This document shows positions 16,863 through 25,056 of a stretch of DNA of 64,000 nt, in pieces (positions within the stretch are counted from its first letter, which is position 1; every line of letters begins with the position of its first letter). The notes under the pieces were generated by a model. It saw only the letters and a program-made list of their open reading frames with translations. It was not told where the DNA came from and ran no database searches. Origin of the DNA: Merdimonas faecis (GTDB taxonomy: Bacteria > Bacillota > Clostridia > Lachnospirales > Lachnospiraceae); contig NZ_MIEH01000016.1 of assembly GCF_001754075.1 (NCBI RefSeq), positions 62,001 to 126,000 on the forward strand. The letters are read 5' to 3'. Position numbers and translations under genes: made by a program.

Positions 16863-17162
16863 ATGAGTAAGAAGATCAGGACAGAAGCAGTGGACTATCT
16901 GTTTTCTGCAATACTGAGCTTGAAAGATAAAGAAGAATGTTACACTTTTTTTGAGGACATCTGTACGATCAATGAACTGCTGTCTCTTTCTCAGCGATTT
17001 GAAGTGGCAAAAATGTTAAGAGAGCACAAGACATATCTGGAGATTGCGGACAAGACAGGAGCGTCTACTGCAACGATCAGCCGTGTCAACCGTTCCCTGA
17101 ATTATGGAAACGATGGTTATGACATGGTATTTGAACGCATTAACCAAAAAGAAGATTCTTAA
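16863..17162 (+). CDS. YerC/YecD family Trp-repressor-like regulator
   Basis: A 99-residue protein of the TrpR superfamily. The sequence DICTINELLSLSQRFEVAKMLREHKTY, followed by the helix-turn-helix EIADKTGASTATISRVNRSL, is the family signature; TrpR-like proteins are all-helical DNA-binding dimers. It starts at the ATG behind AAAGGAGAG. The signal sensed by YerC-type members is not established. It is convergent with the DUF1836 gene and shares a bidirectional terminator with it. Confidence 0.92.
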   Translation: MSKKIRTEAVDYLFSAILSLKDKEECYTFFEDICTINELLSLSQRFEVAKMLREHKTYLEIADKTGASTATISRVNRSLNYGNDGYDMVFERINQKEDS

Positions 17163-17170
17163 GAGTACAA

Positions 17171-17204
17171 AAGAAGAAATAAGCCGGGCTTATTTCTTCT
17201 TTTT
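17171..17204. terminator. Bidirectional terminator
   Basis: AAGAAGAAATAAGC (17171-17184) pairs with 17188-17201 across the loop CGG, followed by TTTT. It begins 8 bp after the yerC stop and overlaps the last codons of the convergent DUF1836 gene. Confidence 0.85.
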
Positions 17205-17804
17205 CGCACTGCTGTCAGCGTCAGCCAGATCATCGATCATTTTCTCGATGATCTGCTTTTTCACATATACATCAAAGCTTAAATTGCAGATAAAAGCAAA
17301 AAGCTGGAGATATTCTTTTTCCTCCGGGGGAAGCTCTGAAAAGCTGTCCATGGCAAGTTCATAAGAATTTGTGACATCTTTTTTCAGATCGTCGATGCGG
17401 GATTTCTCCATCTGGCAGATTTCCTCATAGACAGACGTCATGTCCAGAGATTCTTCCTTGTCGAAGGTTTTCTCTGTGATAGGAGTGAGGACGCTTTCAA
17501 TATCCTTGATGGAAAGGATATTTTTGAAATAGTAGATAAAGATCATCACCAGAACATGCTCTTTGGAATATTTCTTTTTCACAGGGGGAGGAAGCAGATT
17601 GTTCTTGGCGTAATTGTTGATCATGGTTTTGGTCAGGATCTTGTCCTCCTCGTACCGTTTGGTCCGTTTCAGCTGTTCCTCCATAAAAGTGGTGACCTGA
17701 TCCATATATAGGTCAATGTTTGGAATTTCATTCGGTCTGATATAGTCAATCCGTGAAATACTGGATAAAATACTGTTTAGTAAATCTTTTGTGTCAATCG
17801 TCAT
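17190..17804 (-). CDS. DUF1836 domain regulator-like protein
   Basis: A 204-residue cytoplasmic protein of the DUF1836 family. Its N-terminal half resembles a MerR-type winged helix (LTKTMINNYAKNNLLPPPVKKKYSKEHVLVMIFIYYFKNIL, about 58-98, split by the wing), and the rest is helical. The biological role of the family is unknown; DNA binding is an inference from the fold pattern. It starts at the ATG behind GAGGTG. Its promoter contains a palindrome between the -35 and -10 boxes, suggesting autorepression. The gene is divergent from DUF3783-pcrA. Confidence 0.85.
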   Translation of the reverse strand: MTIDTKDLLNSILSSISRIDYIRPNEIPNIDLYMDQVTTFMEEQLKRTKRYEEDKILTKTMINNYAKNNLLPPPVKKKYSKEHVLVMIFIYYFKNILSIKDIESVLTPITEKTFDKEESLDMTSVYEEICQMEKSRIDDLKKDVTNSYELAMDSFSELPPEEKEYLQLFAFICNLSFDVYVKKQIIEKMIDDLADADSSAKKKK

Positions 17805-17824
17805 AAAATCACCTCAACATAATC

Positions 17825-17853
17825 ATTATATAGTTTTCATAACTATATGACAA
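17825..17853 (-). promoter_or_regulatory. Promoter with embedded operator for the DUF1836 gene
   Basis: Read on the minus strand, TTGTCA (17848-17853) and TATAAT (17825-17830) are exactly 17 bp apart. The dyad ATATAGTT (17828-17835) / AACTATAT (17841-17848) with a 5-bp spacer fills the region between the two boxes, so a bound protein would block RNA polymerase. Confidence 0.7.
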
Positions 17854-17878
17854 GAAATATTTCTTTAATTTTTGAAGC

Positions 17879-17907
17879 TTGCACTTCTATATTAAAACCC
17901 ATATAAT
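17879..17907 (+). promoter_or_regulatory. Promoter of the DUF3783-pcrA operon
   Basis: TTGCAC (17879-17884) and TATAAT (17902-17907) are 17 bp apart, ending 36 bp before the DUF3783 start codon. Confidence 0.75.
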
Positions 17908-17943
17908 GAAACCAGACTTTTTTGAGGAAGGGAGTCGAAACCT

Positions 17944-18369
17944 ATGAAATCAGTAGTATTATGTTACAATCTGAAAGGAACTCCAAAAGGAAAGAAGATC
18001 GGGATGATCTTTGGATTCCTGGGATATAAAGTCCGTCATGTGACAGCAGAAGAATACCGGCTGCCGCTTGGGACATTGATTGGCATCAGTCCGGCGGGTA
18101 CGGAGGAAGAAGCGGCATTAGAAAAAGAGCCTTCTGAAAGTCCGGACGCGGGTGGAGTTTCAGAGGAAATGCTGGTGATCCATGCAGAGACGGAGGATAT
18201 GCTGGACCGAGCTCTGTTTTTGATGAAAAAGGAGAAGGTCCGGGTAGACTTAAAGGCGATGGTGACCCAGACAAATCGTGACTGGGACAGTCTGGCCCTC
18301 TATGAGGAGATCAAAAAAGAACATGAATTTATGAAACAGCAGGAACAAGAAAGGAAACAGAAAAGTTGA
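17944..18369 (+). CDS. DUF3783 domain-containing protein
   Basis: A 141-residue protein whose N-terminus (VVLCYNLKGTPKGKKIGMIFGFLGYKVRHV) and middle (MLVIHAETEDMLDRALFLMKKEKVRVDLKAMVT) match the DUF3783 pattern. Function unknown. The C-terminal segment is a charged helix. The stop codon overlaps the TTG start of pcrA by 4 bp, so the two are translationally coupled and a role connected with the helicase is possible, though this is inference from position. Confidence 0.8.
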   Translation: MKSVVLCYNLKGTPKGKKIGMIFGFLGYKVRHVTAEEYRLPLGTLIGISPAGTEEEAALEKEPSESPDAGGVSEEMLVIHAETEDMLDRALFLMKKEKVRVDLKAMVTQTNRDWDSLALYEEIKKEHEFMKQQEQERKQKS

Positions 18370-20603
18370 GCATTTACGATACATTGAATGAACAGCAGAA
18401 AGAGGCGGTGCTTCACACGGAGGGGCCGCTTTTGATTCTTGCCGGGGCGGGATCGGGAAAGACCAGAGTTCTGACTCACAGGATCGCATATCTGATCGAG
18501 GAAAAAGGGATCAATCCATGGAATATCCTGGCCATTACCTTTACCAATAAAGCGGCGGGAGAAATGCGGGAACGTGTGGATAATCTGGTGGGCTTCGGAT
18601 CGGAAAGCATCTGGGTCAGCACCTTCCACTCCATGTGTGTCCGGATTTTAAGAAGGCATATCGATCTTTTGGGATTTGATACCAATTTTACAATTTATGA
18701 TACTGACGATCAGAAAACACTGATGAAAGATATCTGTAAGCTTTTACAGATTGATACGAAGCTTTTTCGGGAACGGTCCCTTCTGGCGGCCATCTCTCAG
18801 GCGAAAAATGAACTGGTCACGCCAGAGGAATTCCGTATCCAGGCCCAGGGAGATTTCAGCCGGCAGAAGATCGCGTCGGTGTACGAGGAGTACGAAAAGC
18901 AGATGCGCGCCAATAATGCGCTGGATTTTGACGACCTTCTGGTAAAAGCGGTGCAACTCTTTCAGACCCAGGCGGACGTGCTCGACTATTATCAGGAGCG
19001 GTTCCGTTATATCATGGTGGATGAGTACCAGGATACCAATACGGTGCAGTTTGAACTGGTGCGTCTTTTATCCGCCAAGTACCGGAATCTTTGTGTGGTA
19101 GGAGACGACGACCAGTCCATTTATAAATTCCGCGGGGCCAATATCCGGAACATCCTGGATTTTGAACAGGTATTTCCTGATGCAAAGGTGATCAAGCTGG
19201 AGCAGAACTACCGCTCCACCAGCAACATCCTAAATGCTGCCAATGCGGTGATCCGCCACAATCACGGGAGAAAGGACAAGACCCTCTGGACGGATAACGG
19301 TGAGGGTGACAAGATCAACGTGCGCCAGTTTGATACGGCGTTTGATGAAGCAGAGTATATCGTAGGGGATATCAGGGAGCGGGTAGAGTCCGGGAAGGCG
19401 GCTTATAATGATCATGCGATCCTGTACCGGACCAATGCACAGTCCCGTATGTTTGAAGAGAAGTTTGTGACTGCAAATATTCCATATAAGATCGTGGGCG
19501 GCATCAATTTCTATGCCAGACGGGAGATCAAGGACCTGCTGGCCTATCTGAAAACCATCGACAACGGAAGAGACGACCTGGCGGTGCGCCGGATCATCAA
19601 CGTGCCAAAGAGAGGGATTGGCCTTACCAGCATTAACCGTGTCCAGGAGTATGCCTCCGGCCGGGAGATCGGCTTTTACGAAGCGCTCCGGGCGGTCGAT
19701 CTGATCCCGAATATCGGGCGCGGGGCTTCTAAACTGGAGTCCTTCGTGGCGCTGATCGAGCATTTTAAAACAGATGCAAAAGAGCTTACGATCTCGGAGC
19801 TGATGCAGGAAATCCTTGAAGAAACAGGATACATAGAAAGCCTGAAGGAAGAAGGCAGTGAAGAGGCAGAGAGCCGGATTGAAAATATTGATGAATTGAT
19901 CAGTAAGATCACGGCCTATGAGGAGACTTGCGAGGATCGGGATGAACCGGCCACACTGAATGGATTTCTGGAAGAGGTAGCGCTGGTGGCGGATATCGAC
20001 AGTCTGGATGAATCGAATGACTATGTGGTGCTGATGACGCTCCACAGTGCGAAGGGTCTGGAATTCCCGCATGTGTACCTGGCGGGGATGGAGGACGGAA
20101 TCTTCCCCAGCTACATGACCATTACGGCAGACGATCCGGAAGAGGTAGAGGAAGAGCGAAGGCTCTGTTATGTGGGGATTACCCGGGCGGAGGAAGAACT
20201 GACGCTGACCTGTGCAAGGCGGCGTATGATCCGGGGAGAGACGCAGTATAACAAGATGTCCCGTTTCTTAAAGGAAATCCCGATGGAACTGCTGTCTACA
20301 GGAGCCGTTTTCCAGAAGCCCGAGCCGGAGGAAGAAAGAAAGCCAAGCGCTTATCAGCAGGCCAGACAGGCATTTCGGGCAAAAGCTTTTGTACAGCCGG
20401 GAGCGGCCAGAAGCTTTGGTTCACCAAAAGGAGAAGGCCCGGGATACCAGGTGGGCGACCGGGTGCGTCATGTGAAATTCGGAGAAGGCACGGTAACTGC
20501 GATGGTAGAAGGCGGCAGAGACTATGAAGTGACCGTGGATTTTGACGGCCCAGGCACAAAAAAGATGTTTGCCGCATTTGCAAAATTACAGAAAATTGAC
20601 TAA
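18366..20603 (+). CDS. pcrA: ATP-dependent DNA helicase PcrA/UvrD
   Basis: A 745-residue superfamily 1A helicase that unwinds DNA 3'-to-5' in repair and plasmid replication. Motifs: Q motif LNEQQKEAV, Walker A GAGSGKT (about 27-33), DEYQDT (about 217), GDDDQSIYKFRGA, the conserved LEQNYRSTSNIL, TLHSAKGLEFPHVYLAGMEDG, and VGITRAEEELTLT near 600. The C-terminal tail ends in the Tudor-like module GDRVRHVKFGEGTV that contacts RNA polymerase in PcrA. The TTG start is used because it overlaps the DUF3783 stop codon and AGGAAACAG lies upstream. Confidence 0.96.
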   Translation: MSIYDTLNEQQKEAVLHTEGPLLILAGAGSGKTRVLTHRIAYLIEEKGINPWNILAITFTNKAAGEMRERVDNLVGFGSESIWVSTFHSMCVRILRRHIDLLGFDTNFTIYDTDDQKTLMKDICKLLQIDTKLFRERSLLAAISQAKNELVTPEEFRIQAQGDFSRQKIASVYEEYEKQMRANNALDFDDLLVKAVQLFQTQADVLDYYQERFRYIMVDEYQDTNTVQFELVRLLSAKYRNLCVVGDDDQSIYKFRGANIRNILDFEQVFPDAKVIKLEQNYRSTSNILNAANAVIRHNHGRKDKTLWTDNGEGDKINVRQFDTAFDEAEYIVGDIRERVESGKAAYNDHAILYRTNAQSRMFEEKFVTANIPYKIVGGINFYARREIKDLLAYLKTIDNGRDDLAVRRIINVPKRGIGLTSINRVQEYASGREIGFYEALRAVDLIPNIGRGASKLESFVALIEHFKTDAKELTISELMQEILEETGYIESLKEEGSEEAESRIENIDELISKITAYEETCEDRDEPATLNGFLEEVALVADIDSLDESNDYVVLMTLHSAKGLEFPHVYLAGMEDGIFPSYMTITADDPEEVEEERRLCYVGITRAEEELTLTCARRRMIRGETQYNKMSRFLKEIPMELLSTGAVFQKPEPEEERKPSAYQQARQAFRAKAFVQPGAARSFGSPKGEGPGYQVGDRVRHVKFGEGTVTAMVEGGRDYEVTVDFDGPGTKKMFAAFAKLQKID

Positions 20604-20638
20604 TTTGGCATAAAGTTATAGTAATCTGAAAATGTTAG

Positions 20639-20647
20639 TGATATAAT
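20639..20647 (+). promoter_or_regulatory. Extended -10 promoter before the small membrane protein
   Basis: TGATATAAT is an extended -10 element (TGnTATAAT) 51 bp before the start codon. No good -35 box is seen, which is normal for extended -10 promoters. Confidence 0.45.
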
Positions 20648-20697
20648 GATTTTAATTAATGAACTTGCTGTGACAGCAGAAGAAAGGATGTGGGAGC

Positions 20698-20940
20698 ATG
20701 AGTAAGGTAGAGGATATCATTGCTGCAACAAAGTTGAATGAACTGATCAATAAAAAGGAGGAAAGCAGCCAGTCCAGGACGGTACTTTGGGTACTTGCCA
20801 TCGTTGGAGCTGTGGCAGCCGTTGCGGCGATTGCTTACGCAGTATACTGTTTCTTTACACCGGATTACCTGGAGGATTTTGAAGAAGACTTTGAGGACGA
20901 TTTTGATGATGACTTCTTCAATGATGATGACCAGGTATAA
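20698..20940 (+). CDS. Small single-pass membrane protein with acidic tail
   Basis: An 80-residue protein with three zones: a polar N-terminus (MSKVEDIIAATKLNELINKK), one transmembrane helix (about residues 28-50), and a tail of almost only Asp, Glu and Phe (EDFEEDFEDDFDDDFFNDDD). The ribosome binding site is AGAAAGGATGTGGGAG. I do not recognise a named family; the layout resembles small conserved envelope proteins of Lachnospiraceae. The acidic tail could bind cations or a basic partner, but that is speculation. Confidence 0.7.
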   Translation: MSKVEDIIAATKLNELINKKEESSQSRTVLWVLAIVGAVAAVAAIAYAVYCFFTPDYLEDFEEDFEDDFDDDFFNDDDQV

Positions 20941-20968
20941 GAAGGTAACAGTCTAAGATGCAATAGAG

Positions 20969-21017
20969 AGCAGGTTGGGAGCCCATCTGTGTAAGAAAGG
21001 GTAACCTACCTGCTTTT
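20969..21017 (+). terminator. Terminator-like stem-loop
   Basis: AGCAGGT (20969-20975) pairs with ACCTGCT (21008-21014), followed by TTTT. A small inner hairpin (TGGG...CCCA) is possible. The loop is long for a plain terminator, so a leader element of the next gene is an alternative. Confidence 0.4.
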
Positions 21018-21050
21018 ATCTTGGCAGAGAGTTTTATTTGGAGGAAATAT

Positions 21051-21980
21051 ATGGAAGAACAATGTTTTGCGCTTTTGATCGATGCGGAGAATGTGTCAGT
21101 AAAATACATTAAGCCAGTTTTAACAGAGCTTTCCAAATATGGGGTGATCACATATAAGCGGATCTACGGAGACTGGACCAGCACACAGCTTTCCGGCTGG
21201 AAGGAGCAGCTTTTGAGCAATTCCATTACGCCGATCCAGCAGTTCAGTTATACACAAGGGAAAAATGCGACAGATTCGGCTATGATCATCGATGCTATGG
21301 ACATTCTGTACAGCAATGATGTGGACGGGTTCTGTATCGTGTCCAGCGACAGCGATTTTACCAGGCTGGTAAGCCGCCTGAGGGAAAGCGGAAAGATGGT
21401 GATCGGCATGGGGGAAAATAAGACGCCGGAGCCGTTTCGCAAGGCATGTGACAAGTTCACTATTCTGGAGAACCTGCTCAATGAACAGGAGCCGGGATCA
21501 GGAAAGACAAGAGATCAGCATGAGAGATTGAGCACCTCAAAGATCGAGGATGCCGTGATCGATATGATCATTGAGAATCAGGACAATAATAAAGGAACTG
21601 GACTTGGAGAGGTGGGAAGCCGTCTGGTCAGCCTGTACCCGGATTTTGACGTGCGAAGCTATGGCTATAATATGCTGTCCAAATTCCTGGAGCAGTTCCC
21701 GAGGATCCAGCTGGAAAAGAGGGGACACATTGTTTCAGTGGCGTTAAGAGAGGATCAGGGGCGCAAGGCGGATATCGATAATTATGTTATTACCATGGTA
21801 AGGAAAGCGGGAAAGAGCGGGATTGAACTCAGCACGCTTGGGAACCGGGTTTACGAGAAGTATAAGGATTTTAAGATCAGTGATTATGGATATGCCCAGT
21901 TCAATCAGTATGTAAAGAGCCTGGAACATATCAAGGTAGAGCAGGATGGAACTATCCTGAATGCGAAATATCAGAAATAG
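21051..21980 (+). CDS. NYN domain protein with OST-HTH/LOTUS repeats
   Basis: A 309-residue protein started at the ATG behind TTGGAGG. The N-terminal domain (about 1-150) has the PIN-like NYN nuclease acidic residues in LLIDAENVS, DSAMIIDAMDILY and CIVSSDSDFTRLVSRLRE. Two OST-HTH/LOTUS-type modules follow (about 175-235 and 245-305, each with GSRLVSLYPDFDVRSYGY or GNRVYEKYKDFKISDYGY). Such proteins are thought to bind or cleave RNA in the cytoplasm; the target is unknown. It is followed by rlmD after 15 bp, so a common transcript and an RNA-related role are plausible. Confidence 0.88.
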   Translation: MEEQCFALLIDAENVSVKYIKPVLTELSKYGVITYKRIYGDWTSTQLSGWKEQLLSNSITPIQQFSYTQGKNATDSAMIIDAMDILYSNDVDGFCIVSSDSDFTRLVSRLRESGKMVIGMGENKTPEPFRKACDKFTILENLLNEQEPGSGKTRDQHERLSTSKIEDAVIDMIIENQDNNKGTGLGEVGSRLVSLYPDFDVRSYGYNMLSKFLEQFPRIQLEKRGHIVSVALREDQGRKADIDNYVITMVRKAGKSGIELSTLGNRVYEKYKDFKISDYGYAQFNQYVKSLEHIKVEQDGTILNAKYQK

Positions 21981-21995
21981 AATTGGAGAGTATGG

Positions 21996-23375
21996 ATGAA
22001 GAAAGGGCAGGTATACGAAGGCAGGATCGAGACAGTGGAGTTTCCAAATAAAGGAAAGATCTATCTGCCGGAAGAAGAGAAAACAGTGATTGTAAAAAAC
22101 GGCGTGCCGGGACAGAAGGTACGCTTTTCTGTGAATAAGATCCGGAAAGGAAAGGCGGAGGGGCGGATCCTGGAAGTGCTGGAACCTTCTGAAAAAGAGA
22201 TTCCCCCAAGCTGTCCTCATTTCGGACAATGCGGAGGCTGTACGTATCAAAATCTTCCCTATGAAGAGCAGCTGAAGCTGAAGGAAGGGCAGATCAAAGC
22301 CATGATGGATGAGGCAGTGGACGGGCCTTATATCTGGGAGGGGATACAGGCAAGTCCCCGGAAAGAAGCCTACCGCAATAAGATGGAATTTTCCTTCGGG
22401 GATGAGTATAAGGATGGCCCCCTGGTGCTTGGGATGCATAAGCGGGGCAGTTTTCATGATATCGTAAACGTGCAGGAGTGCCGGATCGTGGATGAAGACT
22501 TCCGGAAAATCCTTTCCTGCACGCTGGAATATGCGAAAAACAGCGGACTTCCCTATTATCATCGGATGCGTCACACGGGATTCTACCGGCATCTGTTGGT
22601 CAGAAAGGCTGTGAAAACAGGAGAGATCCTGATCGACCTGGTGACGACAACGCAGGAGGAATTCCTGGGGCATTTTGACAGTCAGGGATGGGTGGAAACG
22701 CTCAGATCCTTGGAACTTTCCGGAAGGATCGCGGGCATCCTGCATACCAGAAACGACAGTGTGGCGGATGTGGTAAAAGACGAAGGGACGGATATTTTAT
22801 TCGGACAGGACTATTTTTATGAAGAACTTTTAGGACTTCGTTTTAAGATCACGCCTTTTTCGTTCTTCCAGACCAACTCGCTGGGGGCGGAAGTCCTTTA
22901 TGAAAAGGCGAGAAGCTATATCGGCGAGACAAAGGATAAGGTGATCTTTGACCTGTACAGCGGTACCGGCACCATCGCACAGATTTTGGCCCCTGTGGCA
23001 AAAAAAGTGGTCGGCGTGGAAATCGTGGAGGAAGCCGTGGAGGCGGCAAAAGAAAACGCCCGGATGAACGGCCTTTCAAACTGCACCTTCTGGGCCGGAG
23101 ATGTGTTAAAAGTGATTGATGAGCTGGGAGAAGTGCCGGATCTGATCGTGCTGGATCCGCCAAGAGACGGCGTGAATCCCAAGGCCCTGGAGAAGATCAT
23201 CCGATTCGGCGTAGAGAAGATGGTATATATTGCCTGCAAGCCTACCAGTCTGGCAAGGGATCTGGAGATGCTGCAGGGAAGAGGGTATCAGGTAGAACGG
23301 ATGGGATGCGTGGATTTATTCCCGGGGACTTATCATGTGGAGACTGTGGTAAGACTACAAAGGAAACATATCTAG
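21996..23375 (+). CDS. rlmD: 23S rRNA (uracil-C5)-methyltransferase RlmD/RumA
   Basis: A 459-residue enzyme that methylates a uracil of 23S rRNA (U1939 in E. coli numbering) using SAM. An N-terminal TRAM domain (about 1-60) precedes the iron-sulfur cysteines CPHFGQCGGC (about 70-80). The Rossmann SAM motif FDLYSGTGTIAQ lies near 313, LDPPRDGVNP near 385 and the catalytic cysteine in YIACKPTSLARD near 414. The C-terminus ends HVETVVRLQRKHI. HVETVV is the conserved family end; the residues after it probably come from the integrated element, which begins at this point. The enzyme should remain functional. Confidence 0.93.
   Translation: MKKGQVYEGRIETVEFPNKGKIYLPEEEKTVIVKNGVPGQKVRFSVNKIRKGKAEGRILEVLEPSEKEIPPSCPHFGQCGGCTYQNLPYEEQLKLKEGQIKAMMDEAVDGPYIWEGIQASPRKEAYRNKMEFSFGDEYKDGPLVLGMHKRGSFHDIVNVQECRIVDEDFRKILSCTLEYAKNSGLPYYHRMRHTGFYRHLLVRKAVKTGEILIDLVTTTQEEFLGHFDSQGWVETLRSLELSGRIAGILHTRNDSVADVVKDEGTDILFGQDYFYEELLGLRFKITPFSFFQTNSLGAEVLYEKARSYIGETKDKVIFDLYSGTGTIAQILAPVAKKVVGVEIVEEAVEAAKENARMNGLSNCTFWAGDVLKVIDELGEVPDLIVLDPPRDGVNPKALEKIIRFGVEKMVYIACKPTSLARDLEMLQGRGYQVERMGCVDLFPGTYHVETVVRLQRKHI
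23334..23375. other. Candidate left attachment site in the rlmD 3' end
   Basis: CATGTGGAGACTGTGGT (23334-23350) encodes the conserved HVETVV end of RlmD; element-type genes begin within 250 bp. The 3' end of rumA/rlmD is a known insertion hotspot for conjugative elements in streptococci. The exact crossover cannot be fixed without the right end. Confidence 0.4.
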
Positions 23376-23556
23376 AAATCCTTGAATTTACGCACTTTGT
23401 TGACTTTTTCAGTTTCAACAGATTAGAGGAAAATCACAAGGAAAAGGTACTTGTAAACAAAGTAACCGTTGTGGTTGCCTTAGACCTCGGTACGGGGAAC
23501 ACAAAAAATCCTGGATTATGAAAGTGAATATAGAGCTATCAATACATTGATAGAAG

Positions 23557-23591
23557 ATAGGGATACTTGCAGCAGAGTGTCCCTATTTTTT
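23557..23591 (+). terminator. Rho-independent terminator at the element's left edge
   Basis: ATAGGGATACT (23557-23567) pairs with AGTGTCCCTAT (23576-23586), followed by six Ts. Just before it is a perfect dyad CTATCAA / TTGATAG (23536-23553). It would shield the element from read-through out of rlmD. The rest of 23376-23556 shows no gene. Confidence 0.75.
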
Positions 23592-23624
23592 ATACAAAAT
23601 TTTAAAATTCAGGAGGAAAAACAA

Positions 23625-24092
23625 ATGGCAAAGAACACAGCGACAGGAGCAAAACAGGAAAGAAAAATCACTTTCAAAAACAAGGAACACGAAAAATTTT
23701 ACAACACCTATCTTTCAAAATGCCGGTATCAGGATTCGTACCATAAGGCTTTGGTCTATTGCCTGGGATTATCGGAAGATACCAGGTGTAATGTAAACCG
23801 GATCTATGACTTTGAGACGGGATTTATAAAGCCGGAGTGTCTGCAGGAAGGCTGGCAGACCAGCGGGAGCGAAAAGATTGTCCGTATTGCATTTAATCTT
23901 TATACAGATGGGACGCCTACAACGGATGAATATGACGATACAGAGGGACAGATTACAGAGACACGGCTTTATTCCGTCAGCGATATATTCTGCACAGGGG
24001 ATGCTAAATATTTTTGGGAAGCGATTAAGATCCGCTATCCGGATTACTGCTTCTATGTAGACTGGGAGGAGATGTTTTATGCTGAAGATTAG
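23625..24092 (+). CDS. DUF6075 family mobile-element protein
   Basis: A 155-residue cytoplasmic protein, started at the ATG behind AGGAGG. The sequence FKNKEHEKFYNTYLSKCRYQDSYHKALVYCLGL, split by residue changes along its length, matches the family found at the left end of Tn1549-like elements. Function unknown. It overlaps the DUF3970 gene by 14 bp, placing both at the head of the maintenance operon with parA and parB. Confidence 0.85.
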   Translation: MAKNTATGAKQERKITFKNKEHEKFYNTYLSKCRYQDSYHKALVYCLGLSEDTRCNVNRIYDFETGFIKPECLQEGWQTSGSEKIVRIAFNLYTDGTPTTDEYDDTEGQITETRLYSVSDIFCTGDAKYFWEAIKIRYPDYCFYVDWEEMFYAED

Positions 24093-24261
24093 GCTGCAGG
24101 GAACCGTGAAGGATATTCGCTGGTTTAAACGGCTTCTGGAGAGACACCCGGAAATCCGGGTTCTCCAGGTGTCAGAGATATTTTCTAATAAAGGGACAAA
24201 CCGATATTTCCGCTCCTATGCGGAAGTGGAAAAGACAGAAAAGAAAGAGGAAGAAAGGTAG
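24079..24261 (+). CDS. DUF3970 family small protein
   Basis: A 60-residue protein starting inside the end of the DUF6075 gene (GGAGGAGATG upstream). The pattern IRLQGTVKDIRWFKRLLERH and VLQVSEIFSNKGTNRYFRSY fits DUF3970, a short beta-rich family common in these elements. The tail is a run of Lys/Glu. Function unknown. Confidence 0.8.
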   Translation: MLKIRLQGTVKDIRWFKRLLERHPEIRVLQVSEIFSNKGTNRYFRSYAEVEKTEKKEEER

Positions 24262-24270
24262 GTAAGATAT

Positions 24271-25056
24271 ATGTGCAGAATTATCGCAATCGCAAACCAA
24301 AAGGGCGGTGTCGGAAAAACAACGACGTGTGTAAATTTAGGTATCGGTCTGGCAAGAGCCGGGAAAAAGGTGCTTCTGGTAGAAGCGGATGCCCAGGGCA
24401 GCATGGCAGTGAGTTTAGGCATCCGGGAGCCGGATGAACTGGATGTAACCTTAGTCAATATCATGGAGAAGGTTATCAATGACGAGGATGTGGAACCGGG
24501 AGAGGGGATTATCCACCATGAGGAAGGGATTGACTTTATCCCCGCCAATATTGAGCTTGCCGGACTGGAAACTTCCCTTGTAAATGTGATGAGCCGGGAG
24601 CAGGTACTTCGCCTGTATCTGGACGAAGTAAAAGGAGACTATGATTACATCCTGATTGACTGTATGCCTTCTTTGGGAATGATTACCATCAATGCCCTGG
24701 TAGCGGCGGACAGTGTGCTGATCCCGGTGGAGGCGGCTTATCTTCCGGTAAAAGGTCTGCAGCAGCTTATCAAGACTATCGGCAAGGTACATAGACGGCT
24801 GAATCCCAGGCTGTCCATTCTGGGGATTCTGTTGACAAAGGTTGACCGCCGGACAAACTTCGCACGGGATATTTCTGAGCAGATCCGGGAGGTTTACGGA
24901 AATAACATCCATATCTTCGAGAACTGTATTCCGATGTCTGTGCGGGCGGCGGAGACAACAGCGGAGGGAAAGAGTATCTATCTTCACGATCCGAAAGGGA
25001 TTGTGGCAGAGGGATACCGCTATCTGACCGGGGAGGTGCTAGGGGATGAAAAGTAA
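24271..25056 (+). CDS. parA: ParA/Soj-type partition ATPase
   Basis: A 261-residue deviant Walker ATPase. The KGGVGKTT box is at residues 11-18, with the switch region EADAQGSMAVSLG (about 38-50) and the Walker B segment YILIDCMPSLGMI near 128. ParA proteins form ATP-dependent dimers on DNA and move ParB-bound DNA, stabilising the excised circular form of the element. It overlaps parB by 11 bp. Confidence 0.93.
   Translation: MCRIIAIANQKGGVGKTTTCVNLGIGLARAGKKVLLVEADAQGSMAVSLGIREPDELDVTLVNIMEKVINDEDVEPGEGIIHHEEGIDFIPANIELAGLETSLVNVMSREQVLRLYLDEVKGDYDYILIDCMPSLGMITINALVAADSVLIPVEAAYLPVKGLQQLIKTIGKVHRRLNPRLSILGILLTKVDRRTNFARDISEQIREVYGNNIHIFENCIPMSVRAAETTAEGKSIYLHDPKGIVAEGYRYLTGEVLGDEK

Noticed and set aside
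23306-23521. 71-codon plus-strand frame across the rlmD end
   Set aside because: Starts inside rlmD in another frame, with no ribosome binding site or recognisable content.
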